NCBI RefSeq assembly: GCF_004154955.1
Contig: NZ_CP011524.1
Location: 248,001 to 312,000, forward strand
DNA from: Intestinimonas butyriciproducens
GTDB taxonomy: Bacteria > Bacillota > Clostridia > Oscillospirales > Oscillospiraceae
Direction of reading: 5' to 3'
Length of the DNA: 64,000 bases
Part shown: positions 31,011-39,838 of the stretch, piece after piece
Numbering within the stretch: position 1 is the first letter of the stretch
Layout of the letters: every line of letters begins with the position of its first letter
Position numbers and translations under genes: made by a program
Notes under the pieces: model-generated
Seen by the model: only the letters and a program-made list of their open reading frames with translations
Told to the model about the DNA's origin: nothing
Database searches by the model: none

Positions 31011-32111
31011 ATGCTGCACATCCTCCATGCCGCCGATCTCCATCTGGACGCCCCCTTTGCCTCCCTCCCCGCCCACAAGGCCGCGGAGCGGCGGGCGGAG
31101 CAGCGGGACCTCATCGGGCGGCTCGCCGATCTTGCCAGAACCCGGGGGGCCGATCTGGTCCTTCTCTCCGGGGACCTGTTCGACAGCGCCGACACCTATG
31201 CCGAGACCACCCAGGCCCTGGCCAGAGCTCTGGGCCAGACCGGCTGCCCGGTGTTCATCGCGCCGGGGAACCACGACTATTTCACCCTCCGCTCCCCCTA
31301 TTCCGCCCTGCACTGGCCGGAAAACGTACATATTTTTCGCTCCGCCGCGCTGGAGGCAGTGGAGCTTCCCGACCTGGGCTGCGCCGTCCACGGCGCGGCT
31401 TTCACCGCGCCGGCCCGGGAGGACTCCCCCCTCTCCGGCTTTGCCGCCCCGGGGGACGGTCTGATCCACCTGGGGGTCCTCCACGGGGAGGTGGACGGGA
31501 AGGGGCGCTACGGCCCCATCCCCAGGGCGGAGATCGCCGCCTCGGGCCTTGCTTATCTGGCACTGGGTCATGTCCACGCCGGGTCCGGCCTCCAGTGGGA
31601 GGGCGGCACCGCCTGGGCGTATCCCGGCTGTCCGGAGGGCCGGGGCTTTGACGAGCTGGGAGAGAAGGGCGGCCTGTGGGTGACGCTGGACGACGGGGCG
31701 ATCTCGGCCGAGTTCGTCCCCCTGGCCAGACGGCGCTACCGCATCGTGGAGGCCGACGTCTCCCGGGCCGAGCGCCCGGAGGACGCCCTCTTAGCGGCTC
31801 TGCCGGAAGATGCCGGTGACGATATCCTCCGGGTCCTTCTCACCGGGGAGAGCGGTGTGGAGGGGCTGGACCTGGCCCCTCTGGCCCGCCTGCTGGAGGG
31901 GAGATGCTACAGCGCCGACCTCCGGGATATGACCCGGGTCCGCCGGGACCTGTGGAGCCGGGCGGAGGAAGACACCCTCACCGGGCTCTTCCTCCGCAGG
32001 ATGCGGGAGCGCCTAGCCGCCGCGGGGGACGGGGACGAGCGGGCCGCCCTGGAGCGGGCCGTCCGCTTTGGCCTGGCGGCGCTGGAGCACGGGGAGGAGC
32101 CGATGGCATGA
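31011..32111 (+). CDS. yhaO: SbcD/YhaO-like DNA repair metallophosphoesterase
   Basis: 366 residues. Calcineurin-like phosphoesterase motifs: HAADLHLDAPF, LSGDLFDSADTY, APGNHDYF, LHGEVDG and ALGHVHAG, with all metal ligands present, then a C-terminal capping region. The pair with the next gene corresponds to Bacillus YhaO-YhaN rather than classic SbcD-SbcC, since the partner is short and carries a membrane hairpin. Expected role: nuclease of an SMC-like complex acting on DNA ends. The stop overlaps the partner's start (ATGA, 32108-32111). Confidence 0.9.
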   Translation: MLHILHAADLHLDAPFASLPAHKAAERRAEQRDLIGRLADLARTRGADLVLLSGDLFDSADTYAETTQALARALGQTGCPVFIAPGNHDYFTLRSPYSALHWPENVHIFRSAALEAVELPDLGCAVHGAAFTAPAREDSPLSGFAAPGDGLIHLGVLHGEVDGKGRYGPIPRAEIAASGLAYLALGHVHAGSGLQWEGGTAWAYPGCPEGRGFDELGEKGGLWVTLDDGAISAEFVPLARRRYRIVEADVSRAERPEDALLAALPEDAGDDILRVLLTGESGVEGLDLAPLARLLEGRCYSADLRDMTRVRRDLWSRAEEDTLTGLFLRRMRERLAAAGDGDERAALERAVRFGLAALEHGEEPMA

Positions 32112-34303
32112 AGATCAAGAGAATGACCGCCACCTTCGGCGCGCTGGAGGGGGCGACCCTGGAGCTGGAGGAGGGGCTCAACCTGCTCCAGCTCCCCAAC
32201 GAGGGGGGCAAGTCCACTTGGTGCGCCTTCCTGCGGGCCATGTTTTACGGGATCCCCACCCGGGAGCGGGACACCAGGACCACCCTGGCCGAAAAGAACC
32301 GCTATCAGCCCTGGTCCGGCTCCCCCATGGCGGGGGAGATGCTCCTCACCTGGGGGGGACGGGACCTGATCCTGCGCCGGTTCGCCAAAGGGGCCTCCCC
32401 CTTCGGCGGCTTTCAGGCGGTATACGCCGACACGGGTGAGACCGTCCCCGGCCTCACCGGGGAGAACTGCGGCGAGCGGCTGCTGGGGGTGGGCCGGGAG
32501 GTCTATCAGCGCAGCGCCTTCGTGGGGCAGTCCGGCGTGCCCATTGACGCCGATCCTGACCTGGAGAAGCGGATCGCCGCCCTGGTCTCCTCCGGGGAGG
32601 AGGACGTGTCCTACTCCCAGACGGAAAAGACCCTCCGAAGCTGGCTCAACCGCCGGAAGCACAACAAGACCGGCCTCATCCCCCGCCTGGAGGAGGAGGC
32701 GTCGGCCCTGACGGAGCGGCTGGCCCAGGCCCGGCAGGCCGCCCGCCGGGCGGCGGAGGCCCAGGCGCAGATCGGGGCGCTGACACGGCAGAAGGCGGAG
32801 CTGGAGGCGGAGTCCGCCGCCCAGCAGGCCCGGCGGGACTGGGCCCAGGCCGAGCAGTACCGCGCCGCTGTCCGGGAGCTGGAGAAGGCCCGGGCAGAGC
32901 TGGACGGCCTGGAGGGGGAGACCCTCCCCGACAAGGAAGCCCTGCGGGAGGCTCAGGGGGAGCTGGCTTACCTCAACGTGCTCACCTCCAGCCTGAAGGA
33001 GGCGAAAAACCAGCGTGAGCCCGCCCGCCGGGCGGTGGAGGCGGCGGAATCCGCCGCCGTGGACCCCATGTTTCCGGACATGGACCCGGATCAGGCATGG
33101 CGGCGGGCCGGGGAGGACGCTCAGCGGGCCCGGGCGCTGGAGAAGCGGGCCGGGACGGGCCTTCGCGCCGTCGGGATACTGTTTTTCGCGGCGGCCGCCG
33201 TTTCGGCGGTGATCGGGGCCCTCTCCGGGCGAAATCTTGCCTTTTTTGTCTCGGCGGCGCTGGAGGCGCTGGCCGGCGTGCAGTCGCTGCTGTCCGCTGG
33301 GCGGGCGGAGAAGAGGCGGGTGAAGGCCCGCGAGGAGATACTCTCCCGCTACGGCGCGGCGTTCCCCGACGACATTCTGGCGCGGGCCAATGCCTACCGG
33401 GACAAGTGGACGGCGGCGGCGGAGGCCCGGCGGGGGGCCGAGGCGGTGGAGCGCTCCATCCGGGACCTGGAGGAGCAGCGGCGGGCGCTGTGGGACAAGC
33501 TCCTCTCCTTTGTCCGGACCTTCGCTCCCGAGGCAAACGACCCCTTTGGCGCGTCCGCCGCCCTGTCCCGGGCCCTGGGGCGGGAGGAGCGGCTCTCCGC
33601 CGCCAGAGTGAAGGCCCAGGCGGCCCAGAGGCTGGTGGACTCCCTGCCCGCCCCGGCCGGGGCGGGGCCGGGCACGCCGCCCCCGCCCACGGAGCGTAAC
33701 CCCCAGCAGACCGCCGCCGCTCTGGCGGCAGTGGGCGGGGAGCTCTCCCGGCTGCAGGGCGAGCTCTCCCACGCCGAGGGGCAGAGAACGGCCCTGGGGG
33801 ACCCGGCGGAGCTGGAACACGGCCTGGAGGAGGCGGAGGAGGCGCTTGCGCGGCGGCGGGGCGAGTACCGCGCCCTGGAGCTGGCGCTGGAGGTCCTCTC
33901 CCAGGCCAACGGAGAGCTCCAGGCCCGGTTCTCACCGGCGCTCAACCGTCGGGCGGGACAGCTCTTCTCCGCCCTCACCGGCGGAAAATATGAGGAGCTC
34001 ACCCTCACCCGTGCATTCGAGGCGGAGGCCCGGGAGGCCGGCGGTGTGCTGCCCCGGCGGACCGTCAGCCTGTCCCGGGGCACGGTGGACCAGCTCTATC
34101 TGGCGGTGCGTCTGGCGGTGTGTGAGCTGGCCCTCCCGGCGGAGGAGCCCGCCCCACTGGTGCTGGACGACGCCCTCAGCGACTTTGACGACGCCCGTAT
34201 GGCCCTGGCGCTGGAGTGCCTGGAGCAGTATGCCGGGGAGCGACAGATCCTGCTCTTCACCTGCCATGGCCGGGAGCGGGCCTGGCAGGCGGGGCGGGGA
34301 TAG
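32108..34303 (+). CDS. yhaN: YhaN-like SbcC/Rad50-type ATPase with a central membrane hairpin
   Basis: 731 residues from ATG 32108. N-terminal Walker A region LPNEGGKSTWCAFLRAM with the AAA_23-type LNLLQ strand; C-terminal ABC signature (VSLSRGTVDQLYLAVRLA) and Walker B (PLVLDDALSDFDD). Between them lie two coiled-coil arms (about 180-330 and 410-560) and, at the position of the Rad50 zinc hook, two hydrophobic helices (AVGILFFAAAAVSAVIGAL and FFVSAALEALAGVQSLLSAG). The hairpin would place the complex at the membrane, as in Bacillus YhaN. Translation coupled to the nuclease gene. Confidence 0.9.
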   Translation: MKIKRMTATFGALEGATLELEEGLNLLQLPNEGGKSTWCAFLRAMFYGIPTRERDTRTTLAEKNRYQPWSGSPMAGEMLLTWGGRDLILRRFAKGASPFGGFQAVYADTGETVPGLTGENCGERLLGVGREVYQRSAFVGQSGVPIDADPDLEKRIAALVSSGEEDVSYSQTEKTLRSWLNRRKHNKTGLIPRLEEEASALTERLAQARQAARRAAEAQAQIGALTRQKAELEAESAAQQARRDWAQAEQYRAAVRELEKARAELDGLEGETLPDKEALREAQGELAYLNVLTSSLKEAKNQREPARRAVEAAESAAVDPMFPDMDPDQAWRRAGEDAQRARALEKRAGTGLRAVGILFFAAAAVSAVIGALSGRNLAFFVSAALEALAGVQSLLSAGRAEKRRVKAREEILSRYGAAFPDDILARANAYRDKWTAAAEARRGAEAVERSIRDLEEQRRALWDKLLSFVRTFAPEANDPFGASAALSRALGREERLSAARVKAQAAQRLVDSLPAPAGAGPGTPPPPTERNPQQTAAALAAVGGELSRLQGELSHAEGQRTALGDPAELEHGLEEAEEALARRRGEYRALELALEVLSQANGELQARFSPALNRRAGQLFSALTGGKYEELTLTRAFEAEAREAGGVLPRRTVSLSRGTVDQLYLAVRLAVCELALPAEEPAPLVLDDALSDFDDARMALALECLEQYAGERQILLFTCHGRERAWQAGRG

Positions 34304-34308
34304 AAAAA

Positions 34309-34334
34309 GGCCCCCATTCCTTTGGAAGGGGGGC
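34309..34334. terminator. Hairpin between convergent genes
   Basis: GGCCCCC-A-TTCC/GGAA-GGGGGGCC stem with a bulge, preceded by AAAAA, which gives a T run on the minus strand. Confidence 0.5.
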
Positions 34335-34379
34335 CGGGGTGACGGAAGAGTCCCCGCTTTGCCCGACTGGGGGAAGGGG

Positions 34380-34868
34380 TCAGGGACACGGGGTCTGGTA
34401 GGCGATGCGGGGGCTGCCGTCCTCCACATAGATGACGCCGCAGCGCCGGAAGCCCGCCCCCTCGATGAGGCGCTGCATGGTGTGGTTGTCGTGGTGGGTG
34501 TCGATGCGCAGGTTGGCGCACCGCGCCCGGCAGAAGGCCGCGCACCGGTGGAACACCCCGGGCATCCGTCCGTCGCTGGCCACCCGGTGGATCACGCCGT
34601 AGGGCGCGTCGCTGAGCCAGGAGCCCCCCTCGATGCGGGCGTAGGTGGGATCGTCGCCCGGGAGAAAGGCAAAGGCGCCGTGGACCGCGCCGCGCTCATC
34701 CGTGTCCACGTAGAGCCGTCCCCGGCGGATATCTTCCTCCAGCAGAGCGGGGGAGGGATAGTCGTCTCCCCACTGGCTGGGGTTTCCGTGCAGACACATA
34801 TAGGCGCGGGCGGAGGCGTACACTGCCAGCAGGGCGTCCAGATCCCCCGGTTCGGCGGGCCGTATCAT
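34380..34868 (-). CDS. GNAT-family N-acetyltransferase
   Basis: 162 residues from ATG 34868 (AAAGGAG nine bases before); an upstream in-frame start would add nine residues. IRPAEPGDLDALLAVYASAR at the N-terminus, YVDTDERGAVHGAFAFLPG, VIHRVASDGRMPGVFHRC and LRIDTHHDNHTMQRLIEGAG are the strand-helix pattern of small clostridial GNATs. The HHDNHTMQRL segment is the conserved region after the acetyl-CoA loop. Acceptor unknown. Divergent from the signal peptidase gene. Confidence 0.88.
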   Translation of the reverse strand: MIRPAEPGDLDALLAVYASARAYMCLHGNPSQWGDDYPSPALLEEDIRRGRLYVDTDERGAVHGAFAFLPGDDPTYARIEGGSWLSDAPYGVIHRVASDGRMPGVFHRCAAFCRARCANLRIDTHHDNHTMQRLIEGAGFRRCGVIYVEDGSPRIAYQTPCP

Positions 34869-34971
34869 GGCGCTCGACTCCTTTCCTCGTTCCATGCCCT
34901 TGGGTATCAGGGGCAGCTTTGACAGAGAATATCATAACACAAGCCGCCCCGCCGGGCAAGCGGGAGCCGGC

Positions 34972-35000
34972 TTGCAATCCAGGCACAAAAAGGGTATAAT
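34972..35000 (+). promoter_or_regulatory. Signal peptidase promoter
   Basis: TTGCAA (34972-34977), 17-base spacer, consensus TATAAT (34995-35000), 34 bases before GTG 35035. Confidence 0.85.
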
Positions 35001-35034
35001 ACCCTCACCTGTTTTCGATTGGGAGGGAAACCCC

Positions 35035-35649
35035 GTGTTTGAAGAAGAACATCTCGAGCCCCAGGAGAGCGGCGAAGAGGAGAGCAGGCTCTCCGACCGG
35101 GACGCGCTGAAGGTGGATCTCTACTTCTGGCTCCAGGCGCTGGTGATGGCCCTGGTGGGCCTCATTCTCGTCTTTACCTTCATCGGGCGCATCATCGGCG
35201 TGGACGGCTCGTCCATGATGCCCACCCTGCACGACCACGATATGCTGCTCCTGCAGTCCATCGGCTATACGCCGGAGTCGGGCGACGTGGTGGTGCTGAG
35301 CAAGAAGTCCTTTCGGGAGGGTCAGCCCATCGTCAAGCGGGTCATCGCCGTGGGGGGGCAGACCGTGGACATCGACTACGAGAGCAACACCGTCTATGTG
35401 GACGGGGTGGTCCTGGATGAGCCGTATATTCTGGAGCCCATGCGGGAGCTCCCCTCCCATTTTGCCACCCATGTGGTGGTGCCGGAGGGCTCTATTTTCG
35501 TTATGGGCGACAACCGCAACAATTCCACCGACGGCCGCAGCCCTGAGCTCGGCGTGGTGGACGAGCGGTGCGTGCTGGGCCGCGCCCTGTTCGTGCTGCT
35601 CCCCTTCCAGGACATCGGCCCGGTGGAGTCCATCTCCCGCCCGGCCTGA
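35035..35649 (+). CDS. lepB: Type I signal peptidase
   Basis: 204 residues from GTG 35035 (GGGAGGG upstream). An acidic cytoplasmic N-terminus (EEEHLEPQESGEEE), one transmembrane helix (about 33-55), then the Ser/Lys dyad: GSSMMPTLHDHD with S60, and VKRVIAVGG with K101. Box E MGDNRNNSTDGR is present. It removes signal peptides from secreted proteins such as the one at 27878. Monocistronic, with a strong promoter and terminator. Confidence 0.95.
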   Translation: MFEEEHLEPQESGEEESRLSDRDALKVDLYFWLQALVMALVGLILVFTFIGRIIGVDGSSMMPTLHDHDMLLLQSIGYTPESGDVVVLSKKSFREGQPIVKRVIAVGGQTVDIDYESNTVYVDGVVLDEPYILEPMRELPSHFATHVVVPEGSIFVMGDNRNNSTDGRSPELGVVDERCVLGRALFVLLPFQDIGPVESISRPA

Positions 35650-35681
35650 GCCCAAGGTTCCGTCCAAGCGTTCCCGTGAGA

Positions 35682-35722
35682 AAAAAGCACCGCGGCCAAT
35701 CCGATTGGCCGCGGTGCTTTTT
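35682..35722. terminator. Bidirectional terminator
   Basis: Perfect 19-bp stem (35682-35700 with 35704-35722) flanked by A and T runs; serves the signal peptidase and the convergent ABC operon. Confidence 0.95.
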
Positions 35723-35801
35723 CAGTCTGACGAAAAACCTGTTGTTAGGAATCGCCTGTGGTCTGAGGTTGGGGTGTCCGATGAGGCGGGCCCTCCTCCC
35801 G

Positions 35802-36437
35802 TCAGAGGTCCTTTTCCCGGTAGATGCGCAGAGAGAGAAAATAGGAGGGGACCAGCGCCACCAGTCCCACAAGGGGAGCGGCGGCCAGCAGGGTGAGAAG
35901 GATGGAGGCGTCCAGACCCGCCTCGGAAAGGACCATCGCGCCGCCCACGGTCCCGCCTGTCAGGACGGCCACCACCAGGACCAGGTAGAGCCGGCCCCTC
36001 TGGGAGCCGAAGCGGAAGAGGAGGGGCAGCAGTATGGCGGTCATGAGGATACCGAAGCCGGCGGGGGCCACGGCGCTGAGCTCGGCCTCCAGCAGGGTGG
36101 CCGTGCCCGCCCGGCCCAGGAAGAAGAGCAGCGCCTGAAGCAGGGCGGCCAGCGCCAGGGCGGCCAGACTCACCAGAAGCGTGAAGAGGTATTTGGCCCG
36201 GACCACACCCGGCCGGCCCGCGGGCAGAGAGGCGGCATATTTGTCCCACTTGGCCTGCTCGTCATAGGAGAAGGTGTTTGCCGGGATCATGACGCACATG
36301 AGCACCAGGAAGGTGCAAAGAAAGGTGCCGTCGTAGACCCCCGTCAGGGAGAGAAGGAAAAAAACGCCCAGGATAAAGGCGTAGCTCCTGGCCAGGGTCC
36401 TCATGAGATAGAAGTCCTTTTGCAGCAGTCCTTTCAC
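35802..36437 (-). CDS. ABC-2 type transporter permease
   Basis: 211 residues, six predicted transmembrane helices, starting MKGLLQKDFYLMRTLARSY like BcrB/YtrC-type permeases. A cytoplasmic DEQAKWDKYAASLPAGR segment after TM2 is the conserved part. Last gene of a GntR - ATPase - permease operon; its start overlaps the ATPase stop by 4 bases. The substrate is unknown; such operons are commonly induced by cell-envelope-active compounds. Confidence 0.88.
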   Translation of the reverse strand: MKGLLQKDFYLMRTLARSYAFILGVFFLLSLTGVYDGTFLCTFLVLMCVMIPANTFSYDEQAKWDKYAASLPAGRPGVVRAKYLFTLLVSLAALALAALLQALLFFLGRAGTATLLEAELSAVAPAGFGILMTAILLPLLFRFGSQRGRLYLVLVVAVLTGGTVGGAMVLSEAGLDASILLTLLAAAPLVGLVALVPSYFLSLRIYREKDL

Positions 36438-37294
36438 GCCTCGTCCCCCCTTACTGTGAATACCATGATGTCCTCCAGCGTTACCGGGTCCACCGTGAGC
36501 GCCGGATACTGCCTCCGGAAGGCACGGCGGTCCCGCACCAGGGCCTCGCAGCCGAACTGGCCTGTCCGGGCCCCAACCAGCAGCGCCGGGTCCACGCCCT
36601 GGAGGTCCGAGCGGGCGCAGGCCAGCCGCCCATAGGACTCCAGCAGCTCGTCCTTGGCCCCCTGCACCGCCACCCGTCCCCTGTGGAGGTAGGTCACATA
36701 GTCCGCGGCCTTCTCCAGGTCGCTGGTGATATGGCTGGAGAGGAGAATGGCGCGCCCCTCATCCTGGATGAAGTCCAGGAACTCGTCCAGCAGTTCGTTG
36801 CGCACCACCGGGTCCAGCCCCGAGGTGGGCTCATCCAGGAGGAGGAGCCGGGGGTGGTGGGACAGGGCGGTGGCGATGGAGAGCTTCATCCGCATCCCCT
36901 TGGAAAAGTCCTTGATCTTTTTGTCCCGGGGCAGCCCAAACTTGTCCAGATAGCCGTCAAAACAGCGCTGGTCCCAGTTCCGGTAGGCGCCGGAGAGGAT
37001 ACGCCCCACCTGGGGGGCCTTCAGCGGGTCGTGGAAGCTGGCCTCGTCCAGCACCACGCCGATGTCCTCCTTAAAGTCCGGCTCTGCCTCCGATACCGCC
37101 CGGCCAAAGACCTTGACCGTGCCGCCGTCCGGGCGGATCAGATTTAAAATGGCCCGCAGCGTGGTGGACTTTCCCGCCCCGTTTTCCCCGATGAGGCCCA
37201 CGATGGCCCCACAGGGCACCGTCAGGTCCACCCGGTCCAGCCGGAAGTCCCCGTATTCCTTGCACAGACCCCTTACTTCAATGGCGTTTGTCAT
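36434..37294 (-). CDS. ABC transporter ATP-binding protein
   Basis: 286 residues from ATG 37294, two bases beyond the GntR stop. Walker A GLIGENGAGKSTTLRAILNL, Q-loop region DEASF, signature DFSKGMRMKLSIATAL, Walker B RLLLLDEPTSGLDPVVR and switch His LLSSHIT. The C-terminal about 70 residues form the extension common in YtrB/BcrA-like subunits. Works with the permease at 35802. Confidence 0.93.
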   Translation of the reverse strand: MTNAIEVRGLCKEYGDFRLDRVDLTVPCGAIVGLIGENGAGKSTTLRAILNLIRPDGGTVKVFGRAVSEAEPDFKEDIGVVLDEASFHDPLKAPQVGRILSGAYRNWDQRCFDGYLDKFGLPRDKKIKDFSKGMRMKLSIATALSHHPRLLLLDEPTSGLDPVVRNELLDEFLDFIQDEGRAILLSSHITSDLEKAADYVTYLHRGRVAVQGAKDELLESYGRLACARSDLQGVDPALLVGARTGQFGCEALVRDRRAFRRQYPALTVDPVTLEDIMVFTVRGDEA

Positions 37295-37295
37295 G

Positions 37296-37670
37296 TCAGT
37301 CGTCTCCATATAAAATCGTGAGCGCATCGGCCAGCTCCGGAAGGGTGACGCCGCCCACTTTGGCGATCTGTACCGCCTGGGAGAGGTGCTCCTCCACCCG
37401 CCGGAGGCAGTCCTCCCGGACCAGCTCCAGATCCCTGGGTGCCACAAAGCAGCCCTTGCCGGGCACGGTGGTGAGAAACCCCTCCCGCTCCAGCTCCTCA
37501 TAGGCCCGCTTGGTGGTAATGACCGAAATGCGCAGCTCCTTGGCCAGCAGCCGCATGGAGGGAAGGGCCTCCCCCTCGCGCAGCTCTCCCCGCAGGATAA
37601 GGCCCTTCATCTGCTGGGTGATCTGCTCGTAGATCGGCACGCCGGCGCTGTTGCTGATGATGATGTCCAT
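37296..37670 (-). CDS. GntR-family (YtrA-type) transcriptional repressor
   Basis: 124 residues. Winged HTH typical of GntR (VPIYEQITQQMKGLILRGEL, LPSMRLLAKELRISVITTKR, GFLTTVPGKGCFVAPRD), with only a short C-terminal helical tail rather than an effector domain, as in the YtrA subfamily. It is first in its operon and its promoter carries a perfect 13-bp inverted repeat of the YtrA operator type, so it very probably represses its own transporter operon. Confidence 0.93.
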   Translation of the reverse strand: MDIIISNSAGVPIYEQITQQMKGLILRGELREGEALPSMRLLAKELRISVITTKRAYEELEREGFLTTVPGKGCFVAPRDLELVREDCLRRVEEHLSQAVQIAKVGGVTLPELADALTILYGDD

Positions 37671-37686
37671 ACGTCACCTCGAGATG

Positions 37687-37719
37687 CTATACTGTATATA
37701 TCCAGCATATACAGTATAG
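37687..37719. promoter_or_regulatory. YtrA/GntR-type operator
   Basis: CTATACTGTATAT (37687-37699) and ATATACAGTATAG (37707-37719), perfect inverted arms around 7 bases. One arm contains the -10 of the operon's promoter. Confidence 0.9.
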
Positions 37720-37742
37720 ACGCAATGCCCCTCTCTTGTCAA
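37713..37742 (-). promoter_or_regulatory. Promoter of the GntR-ABC operon
   Basis: Minus strand: TTGACA (37737-37742), 18-base spacer, TATACT (37713-37718) inside the operator. Confidence 0.85.
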
Positions 37743-37803
37743 TAGGGAAGGGAAAAATATTTCAAGCAAAAAAGGAAGAGGGCTGGAAGGGCACATGTTG
37801 GTA

Positions 37804-37848
37804 AAACGGGGCCCGGGAATGCCGCTGCGGCATTCCCGGGCCCCGTTT
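37804..37848 (-). terminator. Terminator of the ECF S-component gene
   Basis: Perfect 21-bp stem (37804-37824 with 37828-37848), CTG loop, four Ts on the minus strand. Confidence 0.8.
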
Positions 37849-37871
37849 CCCAGTTCCCTACTCCCATGGAC

Positions 37872-38393
37872 TCAGTGTTGAAGCGAAACATACAGCCTCT
37901 GCTTGAGATCTACCCGGTCCAGGACCCCGGCCAGCGCCAGGAAGAGGACGGCGCTGCCCACGGCCTGCACCAGATTGCCGGTGACCGACATCAGAAAGGC
38001 GGCCCAACCGCCGAATAGGAGGCCCTCGGCCAGATAATAGCCCACCACGGTGATGGCGCCGGCGAGAAGGGTGGCGGCGGCGTTCCGGCGGGTGAGCAGC
38101 CGCTCTCCCCGGCTGGAGAAGGGGAGGACCACCAGGGACTTGATGACGACGGTGGCGGGCATCCACATGGGCGCGGTGAGCAGGTCGGCAAGACCGGCCC
38201 CCACCACGGCGGCCCCAACGGCGTAGGGCGCGGGCAGCAGGGCGGCGGAGAGATAGATCAGCGCGTCGCCGAAGTGGACATAGCCGCCCGTGGCCCCGAT
38301 GGGCACATGGAAGAGAAAGGCGGTCATGATGGTGATGGCGGCGGCCAGAATGGCGGCGGTGACCAGAGATTGCAGCTTGGTGTGGGCGCGCAT
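37872..38393 (-). CDS. ECF transporter S component, TIGR04002-like
   Basis: 173 residues, five to six transmembrane helices. The LFHVPIGATGGYVHFGDALI segment near the N-terminus and the small-residue-rich helices are typical of substrate-binding S components of energy-coupling-factor importers; the GGYVHFGDA loop suggests the TIGR04002 group. The shared EcfA/EcfT module is not in the window. Start ATG 38393 with AAGGAGG. The 177-base gap upstream shows no riboswitch I can recognise, so the vitamin or other substrate is unknown. Confidence 0.75.
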   Translation of the reverse strand: MRAHTKLQSLVTAAILAAAITIMTAFLFHVPIGATGGYVHFGDALIYLSAALLPAPYAVGAAVVGAGLADLLTAPMWMPATVVIKSLVVLPFSSRGERLLTRRNAAATLLAGAITVVGYYLAEGLLFGGWAAFLMSVTGNLVQAVGSAVLFLALAGVLDRVDLKQRLYVSLQH

Positions 38394-38510
38394 GGCAAGG
38401 ACCTCCTTGGAAACTTCTGCATCCAGAATACCACAGACTGAGCTGATTAAAATATCCAGTTTTGATGTATTTTATAAGGTCAGATTTGGCCGGAGGGTCC
38501 GGGAGCTGAA

Positions 38511-38551
38511 AAAGGGCCGTGTCCCGTCAGAAAGACGGGGCACGGCCCTTT
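38511..38551 (-). terminator. gap terminator
   Basis: 18-bp stem with one wobble (38511-38528 with 38534-38551), AGAAA loop, T run on the minus strand. Confidence 0.85.
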
Positions 38552-38569
38552 GACCTGTGCGGGGAAAGA

Positions 38570-39622
<1,053 letters not shown>

Positions 39623-39633
39623 TTACGGCCATT

Positions 39634-39662
39634 ATTATAATGCACCATCAAAAAAATATCAA
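39634..39662 (-). promoter_or_regulatory. gap promoter
   Basis: Minus strand: TTGATA (39657-39662), 17-base spacer including seven Ts, TATAAT (39634-39639). Confidence 0.85.
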
Positions 39663-39838
39663 GAGCCTATGAAAAGAAAATTCCATGGCTTTCGATAGTA
39701 AGTTTGTAAGGTGCGTAAAATTCGACAAATTTCGACATTTTCTCTTGTAGGGGGGCCCAATATTTGGTACACTTAAAGCAATTATAGTTTGAGCCCTCTG
39801 CGCATGCTAGTAGCGAAGACCATTGAGGAGGCATTTTT

